Source of the DNA: Bacillus sp. (in: firmicutes) | Lineage (GTDB): Bacteria; Bacillota; Clostridia; Lachnospirales; Lachnospiraceae | Direction: 5' to 3' | DNA: 33,465 bases | NCBI GenBank assembly: GCA_023666125.1 | Contig: JAMPCN010000028.1 | Location: forward strand, 1 to 33,465 | In this document: positions 24,153-31,714 of the stretch, piece after piece | Layout of the letters: every line of letters begins with the position of its first letter | Numbering within the stretch: the stretch's first letter is position 1 | Notes under the pieces: model-generated | Databases searched by the model: none | Told to the model about the DNA's origin: nothing | The model's input: the letters and a program-made list of their open reading frames with translations, nothing else | Translations under genes and position numbers: made by a program

Positions 24153-26411
24153 ATGAAAAAGATGAATGTAGGGAAAATTCTTCTTTCCACGGCTTTGATT
24201 TTCCTGTTGACGGGTTGTGAAAGCGAATACGGGAAAATGATATACGATATGCAGGATAAAAGCGAAACGGCAGTGGAAAAACCGCAAAAAGAAGAAATGC
24301 AGGAAGAAGAGCCGCAAGCAGAGCCGGAAGCGGACAAAATACAGACATTCGCGCCTGAACATATCGTAAGTCCGTATGTTGTGGATGATGCCTGCTTCTA
24401 TTATAAGGCGGACGGTAAATATTTAAGCGTATATAACGGTGAGGAATTTGAAGAACTCTATTTAAAGGGCGTTAATTTAGGCCTTGGGAAACCGGGATAT
24501 TTTCCGGGAGAGACGGCCATTACCAAGGCTGAGTACGCCGCATGGTTTAAGCAGATTAGCGAGATGAACGCTAACTGTATCAGGGTATATACGATTCAGC
24601 CGCCGTCCTTTTATGAAGCATTTTATGAATTTAACCAGACGGCTAAAGAACCGCTTTATCTTTTTCACGGAACATGGTATGACGAAACAAGGCTGGTGGA
24701 GGCGGCGGATGCCTTTGACGAGCAGTTGTATGCGATTTTACAGCAGGATATGCGAAACCTTGTGGATGTGCTGCACGGAAATTGTACCATTGCACCGCAG
24801 CCCGGGAAAGCTTCCGGCACATATCAGTACGATATTTCTTCTTATGTTATCGGCTGGATTCTGGGTATCGAGTCGGATGCGGAGTTTGTCTCGACGACCA
24901 ATGCCAACCACCCGGATATTCATTCCTATGAAGGAACCTATATCTGTGCGGATAATTTAGAGCCTTTTGAAGTATTCTGGGCGCAGACGGGCGATTATAT
25001 TCTCTCTTATGAGATGGAAAATTACGGTATGCAGAGACCGCTTAGTTATTCCAACTGGCCGACGGCGGATATTTTGGAACATCCCAGCGAGACGATGGCA
25101 GAAGAATACAGCGTCGATTTGAACGTGGAAAATCTGCGGACAACGGATGCGTTTGTATGCGGGCTGTTTGCATCCTATCATATATATCCGTATTATCCGA
25201 ATTTTTTATATACGCAGAAAGAATATATTGACTACCGGGATGAAGATGGGAAGCACAATACTTATAAGCCGTATCTGGAGGAGTTGATTGCCAAACATAA
25301 CATACCGGTTGTCGTTGCCGAGTTTGGCATTCCTGTTTCCAGAGGCATGACCCATTCCAATATCTATACGGGATTCGACCAGGGCAATAAGACGGAAGAA
25401 GAGCAGGGTGAAATGCTGACCTCCATGATGGAGGATATCCATGATACCGGTTACGCCGGGGGCATTATTTTCACATGGCAGGACGAATGGTTTAAAAGAA
25501 CCTGGAATACGGAGGAATATACGAATCCGAACAGGAGAGCCTACTGGTATGACGTTATGACATGCGAACAGCATTTCGGGCTGCTTGATTTTGTACCGGG
25601 AGAAGAAAATACGCCTACGGCCGTTTTAGACGGCGACGACAATGAGTGGAGCGATGATGATATCCTGCTTGAAACAGGTGATGCGTCCTTATCCGTGAAG
25701 CATGACTGCGCTTATTTATATCTGATGGTAAAAAAACAAAACGCGGACTATGATACGGAGAAACTCGTTATTCCGTTTGACGTTACCCCTCATTCGGGAA
25801 GTTATGTGTATGAGGAAAACCGTTTTGACCATCCCGCCGATTTCGTTATGATAATCGACGGTAAGGAAAACTCACAGCTTCTTGTTCACAGTTATTATGA
25901 CCTATACCAGTTTGAATATGATAAGCACGATAAGGAAATTACGACGACACAGCAGATGAAAGAGCCTGACAATGACCTGTTCCAGCCGCTTTACTTTTTC
26001 GTGGAAAGAGAATTGATATTACAGGACAGGGCGGAAATTATCCCGGTGCAGAAATTTCCGGCCGGTGAACTTGTTTACGGTATCAGCGACTATGACGCGG
26101 ACGGATATAATTCACTTGCCGACTTTTATTATAACGGCGATATACTGGAAATCCGCATTCCGTGGCTGATGTTGAATTTTAGGGATCCCTCCAGAAAGGA
26201 AATAGAGGGCGATTTTTGGGCGAACGAATGGTTTTGTGAAGATACGGTAGACGGTATCCGGATTGGCCTTTCCGACGGTGATAAAAGGATAAATATGAAA
26301 GAATATCAGTGGGAAAACTGGGATTATTATCCGTATTTTGAGAGGCTTCGGAAAAGTTACTATATGATACAGGAACAGTTTAAAAATCTGACGCCGGTGA
26401 CAACTTCTTAA
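24153..26411 (+). CDS. Lipoprotein with glycoside-hydrolase-like TIM barrel and CBM9/DOMON-like tail
   Basis: 752-aa surface lipoprotein (lipobox LTGC, Cys22) followed by an acidic E/P/Q-rich linker to about residue 65. The barrel region begins LYLKGVNLGLGKPGYFPGE and resembles clan GH-A enzymes. It has candidate catalytic residues Glu240 in GWILGIESD and Glu390 in PVVVAEFGIP, plus an aromatic FTWQDEWFKRTWNT loop. The usual Asn before the acid/base Glu is Ile here, so activity is uncertain. From about residue 490 (LDGDDNEWSDDDILL) a beta-rich domain resembling CBM9/DOMON begins. Substrate unknown. The ATG at 24153 has a rather distant AAGAAGGG site; the ATG at 24162 is an alternative. Confidence 0.72.
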   Translation: MKKMNVGKILLSTALIFLLTGCESEYGKMIYDMQDKSETAVEKPQKEEMQEEEPQAEPEADKIQTFAPEHIVSPYVVDDACFYYKADGKYLSVYNGEEFEELYLKGVNLGLGKPGYFPGETAITKAEYAAWFKQISEMNANCIRVYTIQPPSFYEAFYEFNQTAKEPLYLFHGTWYDETRLVEAADAFDEQLYAILQQDMRNLVDVLHGNCTIAPQPGKASGTYQYDISSYVIGWILGIESDAEFVSTTNANHPDIHSYEGTYICADNLEPFEVFWAQTGDYILSYEMENYGMQRPLSYSNWPTADILEHPSETMAEEYSVDLNVENLRTTDAFVCGLFASYHIYPYYPNFLYTQKEYIDYRDEDGKHNTYKPYLEELIAKHNIPVVVAEFGIPVSRGMTHSNIYTGFDQGNKTEEEQGEMLTSMMEDIHDTGYAGGIIFTWQDEWFKRTWNTEEYTNPNRRAYWYDVMTCEQHFGLLDFVPGEENTPTAVLDGDDNEWSDDDILLETGDASLSVKHDCAYLYLMVKKQNADYDTEKLVIPFDVTPHSGSYVYEENRFDHPADFVMIIDGKENSQLLVHSYYDLYQFEYDKHDKEITTTQQMKEPDNDLFQPLYFFVERELILQDRAEIIPVQKFPAGELVYGISDYDADGYNSLADFYYNGDILEIRIPWLMLNFRDPSRKEIEGDFWANEWFCEDTVDGIRIGLSDGDKRINMKEYQWENWDYYPYFERLRKSYYMIQEQFKNLTPVTTS

Positions 26412-26427
26412 TGCCTGCATATAATAA
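26397..26427 (+). promoter_or_regulatory. Promoter before the interrupted gene; sigma-A and sigma-K-like patterns overlap
   Basis: GTGACA (26397-26402), 17-base spacer, TATAAT (26420-26425) is a near-consensus sigma-A promoter. The same bases also contain AC (26400-26401), 17 bases, then CATATAATA (26419-26427), which fits the short sigma-K pattern AC-N17-CATAnnnTA of spore formers. Sequence alone cannot choose between them. It overlaps the end of the upstream lipoprotein gene. Confidence 0.6.
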
Positions 26428-26461
26428 CTAGAAAGATAAAAAGGGTAAAGCAGGTAATTAT

Positions 26462-27148
26462 ATGAGCGAAGAAACGTTTAAGATTGCGCAGACGGAGGAG
26501 GAACAGACCGGAGGACTGCAAATCAATGTAACCTCGGATATCGGACTGATACCGATTCAGAATGCCGTGATTTCCATTGCATATACGAGAACGCCGGAGA
26601 CGCAGGTGGAAAGGCTGGAAACGGATATATCCGGTCAGGCACAGGAGGTGCAGCTTATGGCGCCGCCGCTTTCCTACAGTCTTACACCGGAATCCCCGAT
26701 GCCCTATTCGGAATACAACGTAACCGTGGAGGCGCCCGGATATGAGCCGGTTATGGTCTCCGGCGTGGAGGTGCTTCCGGACGTAACCGCTGTGCAGAAT
26801 ATCCGGATGACACCGACAGAAACGGCGACTGCATCAGAAGAAACACTGGTGATTCCTGACCATACACTCTACGGAGAATATCCGCCGAAAATTCCGGAGG
26901 ATGAAATCAAACCGACGGATGAAACGGGAGAGATTGTTTTAAGCAGAGTCGTCATTCCTGAATATGTCGTTGTTCACGACGGCGTTCCTTCCGACAGCAG
27001 CGCGCCAAACTACTATGTACGATATAAAGATTATATTAAAAATGTCGCCTCGTCTGAAATTTATGCGACCTGGCCGGAGAGTTCCATTTATGCCAATATT
27101 CTGGCGATTCTTTCCTTTACGTTAAACAGGGTATATACGGAGTGGTAG
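26462..27148 (+). CDS. Interrupted SpoIID-like / peptidoglycan-binding protein, N-terminal half
   Basis: First 228 residues of a protein that continues at 31745. It has no signal peptide. Residues 15-120 look like a beta-rich, carboxypeptidase-regulatory-like domain (ISIAYTRTPE, YNVTVEAPGYEPVMVSG). The start of a SpoIID-like domain follows (YVRYKDYIKNVASSEIYATW, then ILAILSFTLNRVYTEW). The frame runs cleanly to Trp228, and the TAG stop is created by the junction: TA comes from the shared core and G from the inserted element. Joining 27144-27147 to 31743-31746 continues as TEW-YRNQGYNF and gives a 421-aa protein. SpoIID proteins act on spore-cortex or septal peptidoglycan; that role here is inferred. 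Confidence 0.85.
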   Translation: MSEETFKIAQTEEEQTGGLQINVTSDIGLIPIQNAVISIAYTRTPETQVERLETDISGQAQEVQLMAPPLSYSLTPESPMPYSEYNVTVEAPGYEPVMVSGVEVLPDVTAVQNIRMTPTETATASEETLVIPDHTLYGEYPPKIPEDEIKPTDETGEIVLSRVVIPEYVVVHDGVPSDSSAPNYYVRYKDYIKNVASSEIYATWPESSIYANILAILSFTLNRVYTEW

Positions 27149-27175
27149 CGGCATCACCGCTCATTCGGGGTAAAA
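27126..27175. other. attL: left junction of the serine-recombinase element
   Basis: The chromosome side ends ACGGAGT, the shared core is GGTA (27144-27147), and the element side starts GCGGCATCACCGCTCATT (27148-27165). The element half-site is the near inverted repeat of the element half at the other end, and it contains the stop codon of the recombinase gene. Confidence 0.85.
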
Positions 27176-28789
27176 GCAGCGTCCGTCTATCCGAAAACGA
27201 ATCAGAATATTTCCCTTATCGGCTTCTATGCGTTCTACCAGCTTGTGAATAAGGCTTCGCTGTATTTCCTTATCCGCCTCTAAAAAAATCTGGCGCCATG
27301 TCGGTATATCATATTCTTTTGTTTTTTGCAAGACGCCTTCGTTTTCCTTTATCTGCATATCTAACAAAGAGCGTTTTTCTTCCAGCCTGTGGATGGTGGC
27401 GGCAATTTCGGACGCAGACAGCGGACCGTTTCCGGCAAGGGCATCGGGAATATGTTCCCGTAAGATTTGCAGATGCCCGTCGATATTGTCTGCTTCTTTT
27501 TGCAGTTTCTTTTTGCGTGCCTTTTTTGCCTGCTGCTCGTTGTGGCGGCAGTGCAGAAGAATGTCGGCGATATTTTCATCTTTTTGCAGTTTTTCGATAT
27601 AGACGGAGAGACAGTTTAAAATGATATCGTCTATGTCATCGGCGCGAAGCAGCAGGGGGGCATGGAAAGATATGCCGTTTTGCGGCGCTTTACAGCAATA
27701 AGCGCGTATTTTTTTAGAGCGTTTTTCAAGGCTTCCTTTAACATGCCAGTAATGGTATTTTGTGCCGTTTGTCATTTTTTTCCCGCAAAGAGGACAGTAG
27801 AGGACGTCGATTAGCGGCAGTATGGCGTCGTTTCTTGTGATAATATCCGTACTGGTTTTGGCGGCAGCGGATGATGGGCGGTATTTATCGGCGCGCTCCC
27901 GGCGTTTATCCTGCGTTTCATTCCAGAGCGTGGGAGAAATTATCTGTATTTCTTCATTGGGTATATCCGCCATAATCCAGTCCGCCTGACCCAGCCTGTG
28001 ACAGCTTCCGTTTGCGCGCTCCCGGCGTTTATAAGCGGTGTAACCGGCATAGATGGGATTTTTTAAAATACTGCTTATCGTTCCCGCTTTCCAGATATCG
28101 ATAGGAGCCAGTGTGCGGCAGCAGTCATCTTCATTTAGGAGTTTGGCGATTTTAAGAGAGCCGAGTTCCCGGTAACAGGAAAGCTGATAGATATATTCGA
28201 TAACCTGTGCCTGTTCGGGAACGATTTCCAGTTTGTGCAGCGCGCGTCCATGCTTACTGAGCTGCCCGGAATATATCAGACGGTAGCCGTAAGGAGCCGC
28301 GCCGCCCATGAATTTTCCCTGCTGTACCAGTTTTTTTGCCGTGTCTTTGACGCGCATTCCCGTATCAGAACTGCTTTTTTGAGCGTTTCCATAGCGCAGC
28401 GCTAGCATCATCTGCCCCATAATGTCATCGCTTTCCGGGGAGATACAGCCGTCTTTTACCGTATAGATATCGACGCCCAGACTTTTCAGTCGCATGACAT
28501 AGGCGCCGATTTCCCACATACGCCTGCCGATTCTGTCATCCTTATAGGCGGTCAGAATATCGTATTCGTGTTTTTCGGCGTCCATAAGCGCCTCCTGTAA
28601 AATCTGTCTTTGGCTGACGGCGTTTTTATATCCGCTGTTACTGCCTTCATAGTATTCTTTTTCATCCAAAATCCAGTCTTCATGTCCGGCGATATAATCC
28701 AGAACAAGGCGGCGCTGTACGGATAAGTCTCCGTCCGGGTCCAGCTGCTGGTTGGAGCTGACGCGTAATAACATACGGACTTTTTTCAT
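27161..28789 (-). CDS. Large serine recombinase (integrase/excisionase of the element)
   Basis: 542-aa site-specific recombinase. The resolvase-type catalytic domain has the nucleophile Ser11 in LLRVSSNQQ, then DRIGRRMWEIGAYVMRL and GQMMLALRYGNAQKSS. The recombinase domain includes GGAAPYGYRL and ISSILKNPIYAGYTAYKRR. The zinc ribbon has CPLCGKKM and a later AYCCK. A long charged coiled coil (KKARKKKLQKEAD) follows, needed in such enzymes for synapsis control. The stop codon lies inside the attL half-site, the usual place for these genes. An AAGGAGG site precedes the ATG, which overlaps the 98-aa gene by four bases (ATGA). It should cut at the central GT of the GGTA core. Confidence 0.93.
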   Translation of the reverse strand: MKKVRMLLRVSSNQQLDPDGDLSVQRRLVLDYIAGHEDWILDEKEYYEGSNSGYKNAVSQRQILQEALMDAEKHEYDILTAYKDDRIGRRMWEIGAYVMRLKSLGVDIYTVKDGCISPESDDIMGQMMLALRYGNAQKSSSDTGMRVKDTAKKLVQQGKFMGGAAPYGYRLIYSGQLSKHGRALHKLEIVPEQAQVIEYIYQLSCYRELGSLKIAKLLNEDDCCRTLAPIDIWKAGTISSILKNPIYAGYTAYKRRERANGSCHRLGQADWIMADIPNEEIQIISPTLWNETQDKRRERADKYRPSSAAAKTSTDIITRNDAILPLIDVLYCPLCGKKMTNGTKYHYWHVKGSLEKRSKKIRAYCCKAPQNGISFHAPLLLRADDIDDIILNCLSVYIEKLQKDENIADILLHCRHNEQQAKKARKKKLQKEADNIDGHLQILREHIPDALAGNGPLSASEIAATIHRLEEKRSLLDMQIKENEGVLQKTKEYDIPTWRQIFLEADKEIQRSLIHKLVERIEADKGNILIRFRIDGRCFYPE

Positions 28790-29082
28790 ATGCGGTCCTC
28801 CTTGTTCAGCCGTTCTGTTTCGTTAAGTTGCTCTGATTCGTGAGGCTGTGCTGCTTCGTTAAGCTGCTCTGATTTTTTTAGGTGTTCCAATAAGGCATGG
28901 TGCAGAAAGGCGCGGACATCCTCCACGCATTTTTCAGATTCTGCAGTGTGCATTTTATCCGAAATGTGCATTTCACATCCGGCGTTTGCTTCCGTGCAGA
29001 CGGGTAAAGTTTCCGGAAACTGCAAAAGAATACGAGGCTGTCTGACGGAGGCGTCAGCCTGTTGGTAAATAATTGTTTTCAT
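28786..29082 (-). CDS. Small 98-aa protein co-encoded with the recombinase; candidate directionality factor
   Basis: Unrecognised protein translated just before, and overlapping, the recombinase gene. It begins MKTIIYQQADASVRQPRILL, has a middle part with VEDVRAFLHHALLEHLKKS that may be helical, and ends in an imperfect repeat, SEQLNEAAQPHE then SEQLNETERLNKE. AGGA precedes the ATG on the minus strand. Large serine integrases need a small partner to excise; genes for such partners share no common sequence but are usually small and close to the recombinase. That makes this the best candidate on the element, as an inference from position only. Confidence 0.65.
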   Translation of the reverse strand: MKTIIYQQADASVRQPRILLQFPETLPVCTEANAGCEMHISDKMHTAESEKCVEDVRAFLHHALLEHLKKSEQLNEAAQPHESEQLNETERLNKEDRI

Positions 29083-29110
29083 ACTAACATCCTGATTTTA
29101 TTTCTTGCTT

Positions 29111-29126
29111 TTATCATATTTGATAA
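29111..29126. promoter_or_regulatory. Small palindrome upstream of the recombinase operon
   Basis: TTATCA (29111-29116), TATT, TGATAA (29121-29126): perfect 6-bp arms. On the minus strand it overlaps a possible -10 (TATGAT) for the 98-aa/recombinase genes. It could be an operator; its short length makes this weak. Confidence 0.35.
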
Positions 29127-29180
29127 CAGATCGGTTCATTCGTGTATTTTGCAGATATGGAAGCGGAAACGACGGGCGAA

Positions 29181-29210
29181 AATGTTAAAAAATGCTAAAA
29201 AATGTCAAAA
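29181..29210 (+). repeat. Three 10-bp direct repeats, AATGYYAAAA
   Basis: AATGTTAAAA, AATGCTAAAA and AATGTCAAAA lie back to back, one helical turn apart, ending 14 bases before the -35 box of the glycosidase-like gene. Their phase and position suggest binding sites for a regulator, or a bent A-tract upstream element. Confidence 0.6.
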
Positions 29211-29224
29211 TCAAAAAGAGGATA

Positions 29225-29253
29225 ATGACTTTTAAATCATGGCATGGTATAAT
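29225..29253 (+). promoter_or_regulatory. Predicted sigma-A promoter for the glycosidase-like cargo gene
   Basis: ATGACT (29225-29230), 17 bases, TATAAT (29248-29253) with an extended -10 TGG directly before it. The GGGGAGCGG ribosome-binding site and ATG follow 30 bases later. Confidence 0.72.
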
Positions 29254-29285
29254 TCAGATAATAAACTGGGAAGTGGGGAGCGGTT

Positions 29286-30950
29286 ATGAGAAATCGAAAA
29301 AAAATAAGAATGAATAAAATAATAAAAATGGTGGTTATCGCCGCTTTGATAGCGATAATCGGCAGTTTTTACCCGGCGGATGCCATGATAGACGCGCAGG
29401 CGGCAGGCAGACCCGTAAAAATTGAATCCTGTCTGATTTCCGACGGTAACGTGGTGTGCCAGTTGAGTGCAGCCAGCGTTCCAACGAGCGATGACGGTAA
29501 ATATTATATCTATGCGGATGAAGTATATTTAGACGGGCCGACCGGCAGCATGGTAGCTTCCGTAACCGCGGCTTCGTCCGTTTCGGTCAGTTTTCCGCTC
29601 AATTACAATACGGCGGAGTCGAATTTAAGCCGTAAATTTATCGTGGCGGTAAAGCGGGGCGGCAGTATGGTACAGGTGAGCGACGAGCATTATATTACGA
29701 ACCCGGAAGCGATTGCCGCATATACTTCTGCGCGCAGACAGACAGGAATCAAAGGCATTCTGCCCGATTTAAACAAAGCCTCCAAGGAGGAGTTACAGGC
29801 GCTTGGCATACAGCAGGTTGTCTATAATATATCCGTTGACGAAATATGTTCGGACGCATCCCAGCCGGGAGCCATTCCGTTTTCCTATAACGGCGCAACT
29901 TACTATTTTAACGGCGGCAGAATCGCGAGTTTTGATTCCATGATAAAGAGTTTGAACGCCTATGGCATTCAGGTGACGCTTGTATTGTTAAACCGCGGCG
30001 AGGGTGATTTTTCGCAGGATTTGGTTCATCCTATGGCGAGAGAAGCAGAGATTGAGTGTCCGGGATATGCTCTTAATGTGGCGGATGCAGAGGGAACGAA
30101 CCACTTAAAAGCGATTGGCGCTTTTTTAGGGCAGCGCTATTCCGGGCAGACGGGATACGGACAGGTAGATAACTGGATTTTAGGAAATGAAGTCAACGCC
30201 CGTACGGAGTGGTGGTATACCAGTTCTTCTTCTCTTGATTTTAACGTAGGCATTTATGTAAAAGCGTTCCGCATTATTTATAATGAAATGAAAAGCATGA
30301 ACGCCAATGTGCAGATATACAATTCCATCGACCAGGAATGGAACCGGAAGTCCAATTCGGGAAGTTTCCTTTCCAAAGAGTATTTAGACCAGTTTAACTA
30401 TTATATAAACAGAGAGGGCAATATCGACTGGGGGCTTTCTTTCCATCCGTATAACTCGCCCCTTTATGACCCGTATGCCTGGAACGGACCGGAAGTGTGG
30501 GTGAAGAACAGCCTGACGTCTCCGTATATTACGATGCAGAATATCGACCTTTTAGTGAACTATATGCATCAGAGCCATTTCTTAAATCCGGCAGGTGAAG
30601 TCAGAAGCATTTCTCTTGCGGAAATCGGCTATACTTCCAGTTTCGGCACGGAAAAGCAGGAGGCTTCCATTGCTTATGGCTATTTAAAAGCGGCTTCGAT
30701 TCCTGATATAGACGCTTTTATGCTGTTCCGTCAGACCGACGACGCACATGAAATGGAAAGCCATTTAGCGCTTGGTATATACGATTTGGATGGTAATAAA
30801 AAACCGGCGTATGAGATTTATAAAAACCTTGGCACGGCAAACGAAGCGTCCGCCAAGGCAAGGGCTTCGGAGATTATCGGTATGGATATCGACGAAATGA
30901 TTAGCCAGAACATCATGTGGACGAGAAGCGGAACGGGAGTTGTGCAGTAA
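29286..30950 (+). CDS. Secreted glycosidase-like protein (DUF5722-like) carried by the element
   Basis: 554-aa exported protein. Residues 1-40 form a signal peptide with a KKIRMNKIIK basic start, a hydrophobic core and an AQAAG cleavage region. A beta-rich segment follows to about residue 135, then a TIM-barrel-like region. WILGNEVNARTEWWY (Glu302, acid/base candidate) and SLAEIGYTS (Glu446, nucleophile candidate) have the spacing of clan GH-A enzymes. The overall look resembles DUF5722 proteins; I cannot confirm this by search. Substrate unknown. It has its own strong promoter and is an unexpected cargo for a 4.6-kb element. Confidence 0.72.
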   Translation: MRNRKKIRMNKIIKMVVIAALIAIIGSFYPADAMIDAQAAGRPVKIESCLISDGNVVCQLSAASVPTSDDGKYYIYADEVYLDGPTGSMVASVTAASSVSVSFPLNYNTAESNLSRKFIVAVKRGGSMVQVSDEHYITNPEAIAAYTSARRQTGIKGILPDLNKASKEELQALGIQQVVYNISVDEICSDASQPGAIPFSYNGATYYFNGGRIASFDSMIKSLNAYGIQVTLVLLNRGEGDFSQDLVHPMAREAEIECPGYALNVADAEGTNHLKAIGAFLGQRYSGQTGYGQVDNWILGNEVNARTEWWYTSSSSLDFNVGIYVKAFRIIYNEMKSMNANVQIYNSIDQEWNRKSNSGSFLSKEYLDQFNYYINREGNIDWGLSFHPYNSPLYDPYAWNGPEVWVKNSLTSPYITMQNIDLLVNYMHQSHFLNPAGEVRSISLAEIGYTSSFGTEKQEASIAYGYLKAASIPDIDAFMLFRQTDDAHEMESHLALGIYDLDGNKKPAYEIYKNLGTANEASAKARASEIIGMDIDEMISQNIMWTRSGTGVVQ

Positions 30951-30976
30951 AATTTTTGCATAAGTTCGTTTGAAAG

Positions 30977-31005
30977 TTTATATTTGTCAAATAAGCTGTT
31001 ATAAT
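30977..31005 (+). promoter_or_regulatory. Predicted promoter for the toxin-antitoxin pair
   Basis: Consensus -10 TATAAT (31000-31005) with a weak -35 TTTATA (30977-30982) 17 bases upstream. A near-perfect inverted repeat begins 10 bases downstream, as expected for an autoregulated toxin-antitoxin operon. Confidence 0.6.
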
Positions 31006-31013
31006 AAGAACAT

Positions 31014-31046
31014 AGATAGCGTCAACTGCTACCTATGATGCTATCT
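31014..31046. promoter_or_regulatory. Inverted-repeat operator candidate for the toxin-antitoxin operon
   Basis: AGATAGCGTCA (31014-31024) and TGATGCTATCT (31036-31046) form an 11-bp inverted repeat with one mismatch and an 11-base spacer, between the -10 box and the antitoxin start. Such sites usually bind the antitoxin or the toxin-antitoxin complex. Confidence 0.6.
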
Positions 31047-31067
31047 CGACGAAAAGGAGCAGTCAAA

Positions 31068-31307
31068 ATGACAACATTGGAAAATACAATCTCTATGATA
31101 AAAGTTCTACCAGAGGCAGATTTGAAGGAAATTCAAAATGTTGCAAAAAGATTACTTCAGAAACGTAGTGTTGGATGTCCATTCACCTTAAAGAGCAGAG
31201 AAGATATCTACGGGGATTTGGAAATATCGCGCAAGCAGATTGCCGATGGAGACTATCAAGATGCCGGAGAGTTTATCGCAGAGGTGAGGGAAGAGTATGG
31301 AATATAA
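31068..31307 (+). CDS. Antitoxin of a RelE/ParE-type module
   Basis: 79-aa acidic protein beginning MTTLENTISMIKVLPEADLK. The LPEADLKEIQNVAKRLLQKR segment and the C-terminal DGDYQDAGEFIAEVREEYGI resemble type II antitoxins whose C terminus wraps the toxin. The ATG at 31068 has AAAAGGAG 8 bases upstream; an earlier ATG at 31035 lies inside the operator repeat and is unlikely. It overlaps the toxin gene by 11 bases. Base composition looks more AT-rich than neighbouring genes, which agrees with separate acquisition. Confidence 0.78.
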   Translation: MTTLENTISMIKVLPEADLKEIQNVAKRLLQKRSVGCPFTLKSREDIYGDLEISRKQIADGDYQDAGEFIAEVREEYGI

Positions 31308-31611
31308 GGTTGTTGTGACTTCTCAAGCCAAAGCGCATTTTCGAGAAATTGTGCATTACCTACGTTACGAGCTGGAAAGTCGGCAGGCAGCAACAAACAT
31401 TGCAGATGATTTTAAGGAGACGATAGATTGGCTGTCCACGACAGCCAATTCTTTTAAGTTGTGTGATGATGAGATATTGCGTGCAAAGGGATATCGAACC
31501 ATTCATCTTAGACGGCATAAATATCTGTTGGTTTATAGTATACACAACAACACGGCTTATGTGGAAGGCATTTACCACGACTTGCAAGATTATGAGAATG
31601 CGTTAAAATAA
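31297..31611 (+). CDS. RelE/ParE-family toxin
   Basis: 104-aa small basic protein with the RelE/ParE fold pattern: MEYKVVVTSQAKAHFREIV, a helical hairpin to about residue 45, RAKGYRTIHLRRHKYLLVYSI and AYVEGIYHDLQDYENAL. These toxins inhibit either translation (RelE, mRNA cleavage) or gyrase (ParE); the sequence does not decide which. The overlap with the antitoxin gene is typical. Inside an excisable element it could select against cells that lose the element. Confidence 0.82.
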   Translation: MEYKVVVTSQAKAHFREIVHYLRYELESRQAATNIADDFKETIDWLSTTANSFKLCDDEILRAKGYRTIHLRRHKYLLVYSIHNNTAYVEGIYHDLQDYENALK

Positions 31612-31714
31612 AAAGGGGTATAGGCTGATAAAAGAGGGATTTTCAGAAAAAGAAATGAAGCCAAAGGAAAAACTTCGGCAAATGCCACAAAGATTGGGTT
31701 GACGAAAAATACTG
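31612..31714. other. Short non-coding stretch between toxin gene and attR
   Basis: About 100 bases with no start or ribosome-binding site that I trust. One frame reads EKEMKPKEKLRQMPQRLG before a stop, possibly the end of a lost gene. Nothing else recognisable. Confidence 0.4.

Noticed and set aside
30984-31005. TTGTCA as -35 for the toxin-antitoxin promoter
   Set aside because: Only 10 bases from TATAAT; TTTATA at 30977 has the correct 17-base spacing.
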